A stretch of 64,000 bases of DNA from Yoonia sp. G8-12 (GCF_038443675.1 NZ_CP151762.1:2356001-2420000); one strand, 5' to 3'; numbered from the stretch's first letter, positions 44,595 to 53,853 are shown. Translations and numbers: made by a program. Notes: generated by a model from the letters alone, not told the origin.

Positions 44595-44837
44595 GGGCAG
44601 CGCCCGGACCTCGGGGGTTTGAACCGTCTAGGAAAAGGTCCAGTGGACCTTTTCAGGTTTAAACGGGCGAAGCCCCGGGGGCGCGGCAACCAAATGCAAC
44701 CGAAGGGCAGCGCTCGGACCTCGGGGTGGGCGCACTGACGGTTCTATTTGGCGGAGCGCCACAAAGACTGCTGACGATGCGTGAAATCGAGAGGCTGCAG
44801 AAGCGCCCTCCCCATGGGGGAGGTCCGGGCGCTGCCC
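44595..44837. repeat. Intergenic inverted and direct repeats between the ASCH gene and the pheS-pheT spacer gene
   Basis: The 18-mer GGGCAGCGCCCGGACCTC at 44595-44612 recurs with one change at 44705-44722 in the same orientation and as an exact reverse complement at 44820-44837. Inside lies a hairpin, AAAAGGTCC and GGACCTTTT with a 3-base loop (44633-44653). This 340-base gap has no gene. It may be a dispersed intergenic repeat family or a remnant of a small non-autonomous mobile element. Confidence 0.6.
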
Positions 44838-44872
44838 GGCGAGCCGGGCGGGGAGTTACCAGTAATTGGAAT

Positions 44873-45496
44873 TCACTTCTCGGCTATTTTCTTCAAACCT
44901 TGGTACTGTATCGCTGGCTTTAATAGCTGCCGCAATTGAGAAATTGCTTCAAGCTGCTCCATCCCCAACGGGTCATACTTCTCAGTATAAATACCGTACA
45001 TATCATTTCGAAGCTTCATATACAGTTTGCGATCATCATCGTCTTCATAAGAAGACTCGCCTCGTTCAGCTCTGTCAAACAACATATCCAATGCTATCAG
45101 GCAACGTTGGCGGACCTTGAACAGCGTATCAACAGCTTGCGAGATTTCTTTAATGTCCAATAGAGCTTCTGCTCTTACTTGAGCAGACCTTAGCCGAACA
45201 AAAATTTCCGCTTTGTCAATAAAGCGTTCATATCGCTGTCTATAGAGAAAGCCTTTGTTGCCAACCTCATCTTTGGGTATCGAATCAAACGGTGATCTCA
45301 GCGATTTAAGCTCATCCGAAACTGTTAATGCGCTAGCCAACAATTCCTCAGCAACATCAGCTTGCTTGCGCAATAGGAGTTCATCTCGCCATGAATGAAG
45401 TTGACGCCATGCTACATAAACACCAAATGCGACCGCTATTGCCATAGACAATTGAGAGATCGACGCGATGCCCTCAAAGATATCGGCTGAAGTCAC
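44873..45496 (-). CDS. AT-rich hypothetical membrane-anchored protein inserted between pheS and pheT
   Basis: 207 residues, start in an ATGA overlap with the pheS stop (45493-45496). One N-terminal membrane helix (residues about 13-30) is followed by a long helical, probably coiled-coil cytoplasmic region with many Glu, Arg and Leu ([39 protein letters not shown]) and an acidic patch (SYEDDDDRK). The composition is visibly lower in GC than pheS and pheT, which suggests acquisition by transfer. No family recognised. Confidence 0.7.
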   Translation of the reverse strand: MTSADIFEGIASISQLSMAIAVAFGVYVAWRQLHSWRDELLLRKQADVAEELLASALTVSDELKSLRSPFDSIPKDEVGNKGFLYRQRYERFIDKAEIFVRLRSAQVRAEALLDIKEISQAVDTLFKVRQRCLIALDMLFDRAERGESSYEDDDDRKLYMKLRNDMYGIYTEKYDPLGMEQLEAISQLRQLLKPAIQYQGLKKIAEK

Positions 45497-46566
45497 CTAC
45501 TCAACCCACCATGCAACGTCGGTACATCCAACGCACTGAACCCATAGTGCCGCAACCACCGCAGATCACTGTCAAAGAACGCCCGCAAATCCGGTATCCC
45601 GTATTTCAGCATCGCGATACGGTCGATGCCCATGCCAAAGGCAAAGCCTTGCCATTCCGCCGGATCAATCCCGCCAGCTTGCAGCACCTTGGGGTGCACC
45701 ATGCCAGAGCCGAGAATTTCCAGCCAGTCGTCACCCTCGCCCACTTTCAGCGTGCCGCCTTCCCACGAACAGCGGATATCGACCTCGGCTGAGGGCTCGG
45801 TGAACGGAAAGTGCGACGCGCGGAAGCGGATGTCGACGTGGTCGACCTCGAAGTAGGATTTCACGAACTCTTCCAGCACCCATTTCAGGTTCGCCATGCT
45901 GATGTCTTTGTCGATGGCAAGGCCTTCGACCTGGTGGAACATCGGCGTATGCGTCTGGTCATAATCAGCGCGGTACACGCGGCCGGGGCAGATGATACGG
46001 GTCGGCGCGCCGGTTTTCTCCATCGAACGGATTTGCACGGGGCTGGTGTGGGTACGCAACACATGCGGCGGGCGGTCGTCGCCTTCCGCGCGGTGCGTAT
46101 AGAACGTGTCCATTTCGGCCCGTGCCGGATGGTGGCCGGGGATGTTCAGCGCGTCAAAGTTATACCAGTCACTTTCGATCTGCGGGCCTTCGGCAACGCG
46201 GAACCCCATGTCGGCAAAGATCGCGGTGACCTCCTCGGTCACTTGGCTGATGGGGTGGATTGATCCTTGGCGGGCATCGCGCGCAGGCAGGGTCACGTCC
46301 AGCCACTCGCCGCGTAGACGCGCATCAAGGGCAGCATCAGCCAGTGCCATTTTCTTGGCTGCGAGGGCTGAATTGATCTCGTCCTTGAGTGCATTGAGCG
46401 CGGGACCAGCGGTCTGGCGTTCTTCAGGCGTCATCTTGCCCAGTTCGCGCATCTGCAAACTGATCTCGCCCTTTTTGCCAACGGCCTGCACGCGCAGATC
46501 TTCGATTGTGGCCTCATCGGCAGCATCGGCAATCAAGCCAAGGTATTTTTGTTTCAGATCGTCCAT
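45493..46566 (-). CDS. pheS: Phenylalanine--tRNA ligase alpha subunit
   Basis: 357 residues, typical of the family. An N-terminal coiled coil leads to the class II core: motif 2 [20 protein letters not shown] with [11 protein letters not shown], and motif 3 [20 protein letters not shown] near the C terminus. It activates phenylalanine and acts with PheT. Start ATG 46566. Confidence 0.96.
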   Translation of the reverse strand: MDDLKQKYLGLIADAADEATIEDLRVQAVGKKGEISLQMRELGKMTPEERQTAGPALNALKDEINSALAAKKMALADAALDARLRGEWLDVTLPARDARQGSIHPISQVTEEVTAIFADMGFRVAEGPQIESDWYNFDALNIPGHHPARAEMDTFYTHRAEGDDRPPHVLRTHTSPVQIRSMEKTGAPTRIICPGRVYRADYDQTHTPMFHQVEGLAIDKDISMANLKWVLEEFVKSYFEVDHVDIRFRASHFPFTEPSAEVDIRCSWEGGTLKVGEGDDWLEILGSGMVHPKVLQAGGIDPAEWQGFAFGMGIDRIAMLKYGIPDLRAFFDSDLRWLRHYGFSALDVPTLHGGLSR

Positions 46567-46679
46567 CGGGCGCCTCTTGCAATCGTCCCAGCGGAGTTAG
46601 CGAAATGGGCGCTTGGTTGCAAGAAGCGTTCAGCCTTGGCGCAGCAGTCGTGCCAGCTGGACAGGCACCGTGGTGCGCG

Positions 46680-46846
46680 CCATGATCACGGGTCAGCACC
46701 AAATCGCCCACCCTCAAATCCTCGATGGCAACGCGGCCTTGAGGTGTCATACGCTCGGTGCCCGACACAAAACAGGCCAACCCGGTGTCCCCCGGTAAGA
46801 CATCTACAAAGACAGGTGTATCCGGGTTGGGTTGATTGAACTGAAC
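46680..46846 (-). pseudogene. Remnant of a Hint-domain protein
   Basis: A minus-strand frame, bounded upstream by a TGA at 46847-46849, encodes VFVDVLPGDTGLACFVSGTE followed by RMTPQGRVAIEDLRVGDLVL and TRDHG. This is the start of the Hint module (Cys at the splice site, TPQG turn, VEDLRVGD-like core) found in many Rhodobacteraceae secreted or RTX-linked proteins. No conserved end follows and there is no proper start, so it looks like a fragment left after deletion. It lies upstream of pheS. Confidence 0.55.
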
Positions 46847-47225
46847 TCAGGCGCGGATGGAATTACTTCCGCACTTTACGGTCTGTGCGTGGGTGATGCG
46901 CCTATCTCCCAGCTCCCCGCCATACCATCATCGTTCGGGGCGCTTTGGCTCTTCTACGCAGCTTTTGGCAAGTTGGTTCGGTCAAAGCGGACTCATTGCT
47001 TTGTGGTTCTGCTTATCGATAGCCAGAAGCTAGATGAGGCGCGATGTAAAATTTGGTAAAGTAGTCAGAAAACGAGGTAAAGAGGCACTTCAAATTGATG
47101 TCACCTCTGTTCATCACGACAGGTCTGGACCAGTATTCGCGTTAAATCTCGCAGCTTCCATCTCTGAACGCTTCGCAAAATAGCCCTGAAAGAGGTACGC
47201 AGTGAACCGCATTGCATAAAAAGAA
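46847..47225. other. Intergenic region with gene fragments upstream of the rplT terminator
   Basis: About 380 bases between the Hint remnant and the rplT terminator. The right part is AT-rich. An ATG at 47034 opens a 49-codon plus-strand frame ending at 47183 (basic start MRRDVKFGKVVRKRGKE, end LAASISERFAK), which has the look of a protein end rather than of noncoding DNA but lacks a ribosome site. I take it as a possible remnant of accessory DNA. Confidence 0.35.
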
Positions 47226-47253
47226 AAAGGCTGCCCCGAATGGAGCAGCCTTT
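47226..47253 (-). terminator. Rho-independent terminator after rplT
   Basis: Arms AAAGGCTGC and GCAGCCTTT around a 10-base loop, with a T-rich tail on the minus strand, 23 bases past the rplT stop. Confidence 0.85.
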
Positions 47254-47276
47254 CAATATCAAATAAATGCAGTGGC

Positions 47277-47639
47277 TTAAGCTGCCAGCGCATCCTTGGC
47301 TTTGCCGACAACAGCGGCAAATGCATCCGGCTCGTTCACGGCAAGATCGGCAAGCACCTTACGGTCGACTTCGATCCCGGCCAGTGTCAGGCCGTTGATG
47401 AACTTGGAATAGTTCAGTGTTTCATCAACCATACGCACACCGGCGTTGATCCGCTGGATCCACAAAGCGCGGAAGTTGCGCTTGCGGTTGTGGCGGTCAC
47501 GAGTTGCATATTGATTGGCTTTGTCTACCGCTTGTGCCGCAACCTTGAAGGTCTTGGAGCGACGATCGTAATAACCCTTCGCCTGATCAAGAACTTTCTT
47601 GTGACGACGATGAGTGACTGTACCACCTTTAACGCGCAT
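47277..47639 (-). CDS. rplT: Large-subunit ribosomal protein L20
   Basis: 120 residues, standard length. Begins [17 protein letters not shown] and carries the conserved [20 protein letters not shown] and ISKF-like NYSKFINGL stretches. Binds 23S rRNA early in assembly of the large subunit. In other bacteria L20 also represses its own operon; no clear leader structure for this was seen here. Follows rpmI by 17 bases. Confidence 0.97.
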   Translation of the reverse strand: MRVKGGTVTHRRHKKVLDQAKGYYDRRSKTFKVAAQAVDKANQYATRDRHNRKRNFRALWIQRINAGVRMVDETLNYSKFINGLTLAGIEVDRKVLADLAVNEPDAFAAVVGKAKDALAA

Positions 47640-47656
47640 ATCTCAAATCCCTCTAA

Positions 47657-47857
47657 TTAACGTGCGTAAGGCATCATCGGCTTGATGATACCCTCGTCAG
47701 CTTTGCAAAGTGTGGTCGTACCACGCGCATTGCGGAGAAATTTGTTGGACCGCTTGATCATTCCGTGACGCTTGCCGGCGTGGCCTGCAAGCACACGGCC
47801 AGTGGCCGTCACTTTGAACCGCTTTTTGCAGCTCGATTTCGTTTTCATTTTCGGCAT
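47657..47857 (-). CDS. rpmI: Large-subunit ribosomal protein L35
   Basis: 66 residues from ATG 47857 ([20 protein letters not shown]), AGGAG 8 bases upstream; the frame opens from 48001 but that part is leader. The conserved [22 protein letters not shown] and C-terminal MMPYAR are present. infC, often the first gene of this operon, is not adjacent. Confidence 0.96.
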   Translation of the reverse strand: MPKMKTKSSCKKRFKVTATGRVLAGHAGKRHGMIKRSNKFLRNARGTTTLCKADEGIIKPMMPYAR

Positions 47858-47934
47858 TTCCGTCTCCTCTAAGGTTCGGTCTAATCGCGCGACTCGGCAT
47901 GCCATTAAGGCCGGACGCGCGGGCTCAGGCGCGG

Positions 47935-47963
47935 CTGATACGACAGGGATAGGTCTATTGCAA
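47935..47963 (-). promoter_or_regulatory. Probable housekeeping promoter of rpmI-rplT
   Basis: On the minus strand TTGCAA (47963-47958) and TATCAG (47940-47935) are separated by 17 bases and lie about 80 bases before the rpmI start. The fit to the alphaproteobacterial sigma-70 consensus is fair at -35 and moderate at -10. Confidence 0.45.
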
Positions 47964-48009
47964 GCGCTGTTTCGCCTTTTTGCCCTGCATGACAAGGTCA
48001 AAAGCGGCT

Positions 48010-48237
48010 TTAGTTACCGATCACAGATGCGACAACACCCACGATGACGTCATCGACAGTTTCCAGCGCGTAGGCCCCGGGGTTTTCCTGCGCGGCATAC
48101 GCCATGCTTCCCGCCCCCAGCACCAGCAATGCAAGAGCCGTCTTTGGCCAGCGCCAATCGGAATAGGCACTGACGGCAGACGGGATTGCAAAGGCAACCA
48201 TCGCCAAACCGATCACAAAGATAAGGTCATAATCCAT
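48010..48237 (-). CDS. Small membrane protein (75 aa)
   Basis: Three short hydrophobic segments ([36 protein letters not shown] and [10 protein letters not shown]) with an acidic patch between the last two. Start ATG 48237. It follows pyk by 32 bases on the same strand and may share its transcript. Found as a conserved hypothetical type in related genomes; no known function. Confidence 0.68.
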   Translation of the reverse strand: MDYDLIFVIGLAMVAFAIPSAVSAYSDWRWPKTALALLVLGAGSMAYAAQENPGAYALETVDDVIVGVVASVIGN

Positions 48238-48269
48238 TGATGCCGCCCTGCCGAACCCGCTTCGGGATA

Positions 48270-49715
48270 TTACTCCTGTTCTACTGCGTAAATCAAACGC
48301 TCAGCGCAAGGGGCAACCCGCAGGATATTTGTCGAACCGGGCGTATTGAACGGCACACCGGCGGTAACGACGATCATGTCATCCTCACCCGCGAGATTTT
48401 GGGCCTTGGCCGCACGCACAGCCGCGATAACAGCATCTTTAAAGCGGTCCACATGGCCCGACAGCACACAGTTTGTCCCCCACGACAGGCAGAGGCGCCG
48501 CGCTGTTGTGATATGGTTGGTCAAAGCAATAATCGGCACGCGCGGGCGTTCACGCGATACCAAAAGCGCGGTACGGCCCGATTGTGAGAAACAACAAATG
48601 GCTTTGACGTCCGTGGTTTCTGCAATCTCGCGGGCGGCGGACACGATCCCGTCTGCCACGGTCTTGCCCTCGGACTTGCGCGAAGCTTCGATGATTTCGG
48701 TATAGGTCGGGTCCGCTTCCACTTCGGCGGCCACGTTGCTCATCGTGGTGACGGCTTCGATCGGATAAGAGCCAGCGGCTGATTCTGCGGACAACATAAT
48801 CGCATCGGCACCTTCGTAGATGGCGGTTGCGACGTCGGAGACTTCGGCGCGTGTCGGCATCGGGCTGTCGATCATGGATTCGAGCATCTGCGTCGCCACA
48901 ATCACAGGTTTGGCCGCCGCACGGCATTTGCGCACCAGTTGTTTCTGAATGGGCGGTACGTTCTGGACCGGCAGCTCCACACCCAGATCACCACGTGCAA
49001 CCATGATCCCGTCAGAGACTGCCAGAATGCTGTCAAAAACCTTCACTGCGTTGGGCTTTTCGATCTTCGACAGGATCGCCGCACGCCCCTTGGTCAATGC
49101 ACGGGCCTCTTCCACGTCGGCAGGCCGCTGCACAAAGGACAACGCGAGCCAATCCACGCCCAACTCGCAGACGAACTCTAGATCCTTGCGGTCTTTTTCC
49201 GACAAAGCGGCCAGCGGCAGGACGACATCGGGGACGTTCACGCCTTTGCGGTTTGAAATCGTGCCGCCAACGATGACTTCACAATTGGCGAAGGTCGCGC
49301 CACAGTCTTTGACCCTTAGTTTGATTTTGCCGTCATTGACCAGCAGGTGCGCGCCCGGTTCGAGCGCGTCGAAGATCTCCTTGTGCGGCAGCTTTACGCG
49401 GTGCACATCACCTTCGGCATCATCAAGATCAAGGCGGAAGGCGGCGCCCGGCACCAACTCTTCTTCGCCATTGGCAAAAACACCGACCCGCAGTTTCGGC
49501 CCCTGCAAATCCGCCAAAATCGAGATCGGGCTGTCGAGGTCTTTCTCAACCTGCCGGATAATCGCGTGTCGCGCTTTGATTTCGGCGTGATCACCGTGCG
49601 ACATATTCAGACGAAACACATCTGCGCCCGCCTCATGCAGCGCCCGGATCATCTCATAGTCGTTTGAAGCAGGGCCGAGGGTTGCGACAATTTTCACATT
49701 GCGGTGGCGTCTCAT
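48270..49715 (-). CDS. pyk: Pyruvate kinase
   Basis: 481 residues. Transfers phosphate from phosphoenolpyruvate to ADP. Core motifs are VFRLNMSHGDH, LADLQGPKLRVG, the catalytic-lysine signature region AILSKIEKPNAV, GIMVARGDLGVELP, and VATQMLESMI. I prefer ATG 49715 (MRRHRNVKIVATLGPAS) to the one at 49721 because GAAGGA ends directly before 49721, giving proper spacing of 6 only to 49715. Confidence 0.96.
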   Translation of the reverse strand: MRRHRNVKIVATLGPASNDYEMIRALHEAGADVFRLNMSHGDHAEIKARHAIIRQVEKDLDSPISILADLQGPKLRVGVFANGEEELVPGAAFRLDLDDAEGDVHRVKLPHKEIFDALEPGAHLLVNDGKIKLRVKDCGATFANCEVIVGGTISNRKGVNVPDVVLPLAALSEKDRKDLEFVCELGVDWLALSFVQRPADVEEARALTKGRAAILSKIEKPNAVKVFDSILAVSDGIMVARGDLGVELPVQNVPPIQKQLVRKCRAAAKPVIVATQMLESMIDSPMPTRAEVSDVATAIYEGADAIMLSAESAAGSYPIEAVTTMSNVAAEVEADPTYTEIIEASRKSEGKTVADGIVSAAREIAETTDVKAICCFSQSGRTALLVSRERPRVPIIALTNHITTARRLCLSWGTNCVLSGHVDRFKDAVIAAVRAAKAQNLAGEDDMIVVTAGVPFNTPGSTNILRVAPCAERLIYAVEQE

Positions 49716-49832
49716 GGTCATTCCTTCGTGCATCAGTACCGTTAGCGGTAACAGATTGGGTTGCGCCCTTATTGCGCAATTCCATTCCTGCTTCAACTAG
49801 CCTAAATGCTGTATCAAAGGAATGACACTGTA

Positions 49833-50570
49833 ATGACGAACGAACCATTTGAAATCATAGGTGACAATCGCCCCGGCAGGTGGCTTGTCGCCTGCGACCA
49901 CGCCACGAATATCATCCCCGAATGGGTGCATAATGGCGATCTGGGCCTGCCTGCAGCCGATATGGACCGCCATATCGCCTATGATATCGGGGCTGCTGGC
50001 GTGACGCGCAAACTGGCCGAAGCACTGGATAGCCCTGCGATCCTGTCGCGTTTTTCACGACTGGTCTGCGACCCCAACCGGGGCGAGGATGACCCCACGA
50101 TCATGATGCGGCTTTATGACGGCACGATAATACCGGGCAATCGCAACGCTGATGACGCAGAAAAAGAGGAACGGCTACAACGGCTTTACCGGCCCTACCA
50201 TGCCGCCTATGCCGATCTGGCCAACAAGATGGATAACCCTGTGATCTGTGCGGTGCATAGTTTCACCCCGCGCCTGCAAGGGCGGCACCCCCGCCCTTGG
50301 GAAATCGGTGTGCTTTATGCCGATGACGCGCGGCTTGCGCTGCCCTTCATAGCCGCGTGCCGGGCGCAAGGCTGGTGCACGGGCGAGAATCAGCCCTATG
50401 CGGGCCACTTGCCCGGTGATGCCGTAGACAGGCACGGCTTGCAGCACGGCCGCCCGAATGTGTTGATTGAGTTACGTCAGGACCTGATCGCAGATGAGGC
50501 GGGACAAACCCTTTGGGCAAACCGGCTCGCACCTGTATTAACAAAAGCATTGGCCCAATCGGGCCTCTAA
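49833..50570 (+). CDS. N-formylglutamate amidohydrolase family protein
   Basis: 245 residues from ATG 49833, AAAGGA at 49816-49821. Family features are ACDHATNIIPEW near the start, DIGAAGVTRKLAEAL, CDPNRGEDDPT, and the zinc-region AVHSFTPRLQGRHPRP. True N-formylglutamate deformylases act in histidine breakdown (HutG); no hut genes are near, so the substrate may be a different N-acyl amino acid. Heads a three-gene run. Confidence 0.85.
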   Translation: MTNEPFEIIGDNRPGRWLVACDHATNIIPEWVHNGDLGLPAADMDRHIAYDIGAAGVTRKLAEALDSPAILSRFSRLVCDPNRGEDDPTIMMRLYDGTIIPGNRNADDAEKEERLQRLYRPYHAAYADLANKMDNPVICAVHSFTPRLQGRHPRPWEIGVLYADDARLALPFIAACRAQGWCTGENQPYAGHLPGDAVDRHGLQHGRPNVLIELRQDLIADEAGQTLWANRLAPVLTKALAQSGL

Positions 50571-50582
50571 GAGGACAAGACA

Positions 50583-50876
50583 ATGGACGACCAAACCCGT
50601 ATCGAAATCGAGGCCGCTGCCTTCCGCCGCCTGCAAAAGCACCTGATGGAAGACCGCACCGATGCGCAAAACATCGACATGATGAACCTGGCTGGGTTCT
50701 GCCGTAATTGTTTGGCGCGCTGGTATCAAGAGGCCGCCAATGAGCGCGGCATCGAGATGACCAAGGACGAGGGCCGTGAAGCGTTCTATGGAATGACAAT
50801 GGCCGAATGGAAAGCGAACTATCAGACTGAGGCGAGCGCAGAAGCGCAAACAGCCTTCAAGGACAGTCACGGATAA
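50583..50876 (+). CDS. DUF1244 family protein
   Basis: 97 residues, full family length. The block MMNLAGFCRNCLARWYQEAA with two cysteines is diagnostic, and the sequence ends in the usual EGREAFYGMTMAEWK region. Conserved in alpha- and gammaproteobacteria; function unknown. Tightly spaced between the amidohydrolase (12 bases) and TerB-like (9 bases) genes, so likely co-transcribed. Confidence 0.9.
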   Translation: MDDQTRIEIEAAAFRRLQKHLMEDRTDAQNIDMMNLAGFCRNCLARWYQEAANERGIEMTKDEGREAFYGMTMAEWKANYQTEASAEAQTAFKDSHG

Positions 50877-50885
50877 GGAACCGCC

Positions 50886-51329
50886 ATGCTTGAACGGCTC
50901 ACAGCGTTTTTCGGCAATCCCGCAGGCTATCACACGCCCCTGCCCGAGGCGGACGCGCAACACGCGATGGGCGCGTTGTTGGTCCGTGCGGCCAAGGCTG
51001 ATCACACCTATCTGGTCGAAGAAATCGCGATGATCGACAGGATCCTTACGCAGCGCCACGGCATTAACCCTGTTGCCGCCGCCAAGATGCGCGCCGAGTG
51101 TGAACTGCTGGAACGCAAAATTCCCCAAACGACCGACATCGCGACCATCCTCGAAAAGGCCATCGGTACAGAAGAAAAGGAAGCAACACTGCTGGCGCTC
51201 TGGCAGGTGGTCTATTCAGACGGGATCATGCACGACGAAGAAGACGAGGTGCTGCACCAGATTGAAGCCGTTCTGGGTGTGGGGCCAGAGCGGGCGAAAG
51301 AATTGCAGGCGCAAGCGCAAGTCAGGTAG
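50886..51329 (+). CDS. TerB-family protein
   Basis: 147 residues forming an all-helical TerB-like fold: AMGALLVRAAKADHTYLVEE early and a second acidic helix pair IMHDEEDEVLHQIEAVLGV near the end, which carries the metal-binding-type acidic residues. Despite the name, members in this context are not tied to tellurite resistance; they may bind metal or membranes. Last gene of the run. Confidence 0.85.
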   Translation: MLERLTAFFGNPAGYHTPLPEADAQHAMGALLVRAAKADHTYLVEEIAMIDRILTQRHGINPVAAAKMRAECELLERKIPQTTDIATILEKAIGTEEKEATLLALWQVVYSDGIMHDEEDEVLHQIEAVLGVGPERAKELQAQAQVR

Positions 51330-51650
51330 TGCAGCGGCGAGCCAGCAGCCGAAATAGAGCAAGCAACGAAACGAAAATTGGAAACGACAAAAGTCGCACT
51401 TCAAACCTGTGGGTCTCTTCAAAGGCGCAAGTGATGCCATATACCTTAAAGGCTTAGACGTAGCGCATTGGTCACTTGCACTGGACAGATCGTGCCGCTG
51501 GAACCCTGTCTTGCAAGTTGTTCAAACTTTGCGCCACTTTTCGGCTTCTTTTCGACAAAATGACCGCCTAGTTCGTGGATAAAGTTGGCCGCGAAGCAAC
51601 ATTGTGTTGGCTTTTTTGGTGTCTGACATAATTGAAGAAGGTAAAATAAC
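51330..51650. other. Intergenic region upstream of the TRAP-type binding protein gene
   Basis: 321 bases. A minus-strand open frame (51446-51652) codes a cysteine- and lysine-rich product without a start region I can support. The right end holds the GAAGG ribosome site (about 9 bases before 51651) and presumably the promoter. Nothing else is evident. Confidence 0.4.
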
Positions 51651-52859
51651 ATGCAGACCGCATCTATTTACTCTTGGTCCACGCTCAAAAAGTGGTTCAT
51701 TGCGAGCACGTTTCTTTGCGTAGCGGCACCCGCTGTGGCGGAATCGGTTACGCTCTCGGCGATTAATGGCTCCACGACTGTGACGGGCGAGTTGATCGAG
51801 TTTACGGGGGATACCTACATCATCGATTCCACCCTCGGGCCGTTGCGCGTTCAGGCAAGCTCTGTCGAATGCAGCGGCCCTGGTTGTCCCGGGAACGAAT
51901 TGAGCGCCGACTCAGTCGTAGAATGGGATGTGTCGCTGTGGGGCCAGCGCCGCGCCTTCACCGAGCACGTCGAAAAGATCGCTGAGCTTGTTAACCAAAA
52001 GACCGATGGGCGGTTCACTCTGAACCTGTCCTACGGCGGTCTTGCCCCGGCTCGTGAAAACCTTGAAGGGATTCAGGCGGGTACGTTCGAGATGGCACAG
52101 TTCTGTGCGGGCTATCACCCTGAGAAAACCCCAACTGTCACCGTGCTGGAATTACCTTTCCTCGGCGTCTCAACGCTTGATCAAGAAGTTGCGGTATCAT
52201 TTGCCGTTTATGAACACCCCGCCACGATCGCGGACATGGCGCGCTGGAATGCCACCATTCTAATGCCATCGCCGCAACCGCAGAACAATATCCTTGGCGT
52301 TGGGTTCCCTCCAACTTCAATGGCCTCTTTCAACGGGATGCAAATCCGCGCGACTGGTGGCGTAGGCCAGGCGGTCGAGGCATTGGGCGCAGTTGCATCT
52401 GTCATTCCGGCACCACAGGTCGCAGAGGCGCTGCGTGATGGCACCGTGTCAGCCGTGGCCTTTGCCCCCCATGCCCATATGGCGTTCGGGACACTTGATA
52501 GTGGCGTGTGGTGGACAACGAACCTGAACCCAGGAACCACAAACTGTCCGGTGGTTGTGAACACTTCTGCGCTTGAACGGCTGCCTTCAGTCCACCGCGT
52601 TGCCCTGCTGTCATCTGTTGGCGAGGCGATTGACTACTACGTCGACAACTACAATGGCGCGACAATGGACGCATGGGGCCCTGCCCTCGCTGAACGTGAC
52701 ATAGTCGAGATCACAATCAATGATGAAATAACGACAGCGATCAACCGTGAAGTTGCCGGGCCTGCGGCTTCGGCATGGATTTCGGAACAAACCGCCGCCG
52801 GTTATCCTGCGCAAGACCTGTACGATCTGGTCAAGGATGTGGTTGCCCGCACGAACTGA
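51651..52859 (+). CDS. Orphan TRAP-type (DctP) substrate-binding protein with extra N-terminal domain
   Basis: 402 residues. Signal peptide 1-30 (cleavage after AVA). Residues about 31-80 form a small beta domain (TLSAINGSTTVTGELIEFTG, then TYIIDSTLGPLRVQASSVEC) like one found at the N terminus of periplasmic binding proteins of phosphate or OmpA-linked type in Rhodobacteraceae. The rest is a DctP fold (SYGGLAPARENLEGIQAGTF; FNGMQIRATGGVGQAVEALG; GTVSAVAFAP). DctQ and DctM permeases are not adjacent, so it either works with permeases elsewhere or senses a solute. A terminator follows. Confidence 0.8.
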   Translation: MQTASIYSWSTLKKWFIASTFLCVAAPAVAESVTLSAINGSTTVTGELIEFTGDTYIIDSTLGPLRVQASSVECSGPGCPGNELSADSVVEWDVSLWGQRRAFTEHVEKIAELVNQKTDGRFTLNLSYGGLAPARENLEGIQAGTFEMAQFCAGYHPEKTPTVTVLELPFLGVSTLDQEVAVSFAVYEHPATIADMARWNATILMPSPQPQNNILGVGFPPTSMASFNGMQIRATGGVGQAVEALGAVASVIPAPQVAEALRDGTVSAVAFAPHAHMAFGTLDSGVWWTTNLNPGTTNCPVVVNTSALERLPSVHRVALLSSVGEAIDYYVDNYNGATMDAWGPALAERDIVEITINDEITTAINREVAGPAASAWISEQTAAGYPAQDLYDLVKDVVARTN

Positions 52860-52911
52860 TATGAAAGCTGCGGGGCGCAAGCAACCAACACGACCCGCAC
52901 CGCAAAAATTG

Positions 52912-52940
52912 AGACCCGGCACCGAGGTGTCGGGTCTTTC
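52912..52940 (+). terminator. Rho-independent terminator after the TRAP-type binding protein
   Basis: Arms AGACCCGGCACC and GGTGTCGGGTCT (one wobble pair) with a 2-base core loop, then TTTC, 52 bases past the stop. Confidence 0.75.
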
Positions 52941-52986
52941 TATCTGGCAAAGCGGCCTTTCCCCATCGTGAAAGGTGGCAAGCCCT

Positions 52987-53853
52987 TTAGATGGCCATTT
53001 TCCGGCTCTCTTCTAGATAGATCTCACGCAAACGCGCGGCCACTGGCCCCGGGGTGCCGGCGCCAATCGCAGCGCCATCAATCTCGATCACAGGCATAAC
53101 GAAAGTGCTGGCCGAAGTGATAAACGCCTCATCTGCTTCCTGCGCTTCAGCAATCGTAAAGCTGCGCTCTTCGACCTGCATCTGCGCCTCTTTGGCAAAA
53201 CGCAGCACAGCTGCACGTGTAATGCCATGCAAGATTTCGTTGCCCAGATGCCGCGTGATGATCGTGTTGCCCTTGATGATGTAGGCGTTGTTCGATGTAC
53301 CTTCGGTCACCGCGCCATCTTCGACCATCCAGGCGTCGTCGACGCCGGCCGCCTTGGCCATCATCTTGCCCATCGACGGGAATAGCAATTGCACCGTCTT
53401 GATATCGCGCCGCGCCCAGCGCTGATCCTCGATCGAGATCACCTTAATGCCCTTTTTGGCAGCAGGACTATCGGCCAGACCGGGCTTGTTCTGCGTGAAC
53501 AGTACCACGGTCGGCTTGACCGTCTCGGGATCAGGAAACACAAAGTCGCGGTCATCAGGTGCACCACGGGTGATTTGCAGATAGATCATGCCTTCTTCGA
53601 TCCCGTTCAGGCGGACCAGTTCGCGGTGCACCTCAAGCAAATCAGGCAACGCATCAGGGTGCGGCATGTCGAGTTCATTCAGAGACCGCTCCAACCGTTT
53701 GGCGTGGCCTGCAAAATCAATCAGCTTGCCGTCCAACACCGAGGTCACTTCATAAACCCCGTCTGCCATCAGAAAGCCGCGATCAAAGATCGACACTTTG
53801 GCTTCGTTTTCCGGCAGGTAGTCGCCGTTGACATAGACTATGCGCATCATCAT
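52987..53853 (-). CDS. D-amino-acid aminotransferase
   Basis: 288 residues, class IV PLP fold: VYVNGDYLPENEAKVSIFDR at the start, FDRGFLMADGVYE, the PLP lysine in RRDIKTVQLL near 147, and EGTSNNAYII / STFVMPVIEID in the C half. It swaps amino groups between D-amino acids and oxo acids (D-Ala plus 2-oxoglutarate to pyruvate plus D-Glu). Three ATGs stand in a row; I use 53853 because it overlaps the stop of the epimerase gene (ATGA). Part of a D-amino-acid unit with the two genes upstream. Confidence 0.88.
   Translation of the reverse strand: MMMRIVYVNGDYLPENEAKVSIFDRGFLMADGVYEVTSVLDGKLIDFAGHAKRLERSLNELDMPHPDALPDLLEVHRELVRLNGIEEGMIYLQITRGAPDDRDFVFPDPETVKPTVVLFTQNKPGLADSPAAKKGIKVISIEDQRWARRDIKTVQLLFPSMGKMMAKAAGVDDAWMVEDGAVTEGTSNNAYIIKGNTIITRHLGNEILHGITRAAVLRFAKEAQMQVEERSFTIAEAQEADEAFITSASTFVMPVIEIDGAAIGAGTPGPVAARLREIYLEESRKMAI

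Noticed and set aside
46832..47059. Plus-strand 75-codon frame upstream of rplT
   Set aside because: No ribosome site, no recognisable domain, and it overlaps the Hint remnant at its start.
51446..51652. Minus-strand 68-codon frame upstream of the TRAP-type binding protein
   Set aside because: It covers the presumed promoter and ribosome site of the next gene and shows no known motif.
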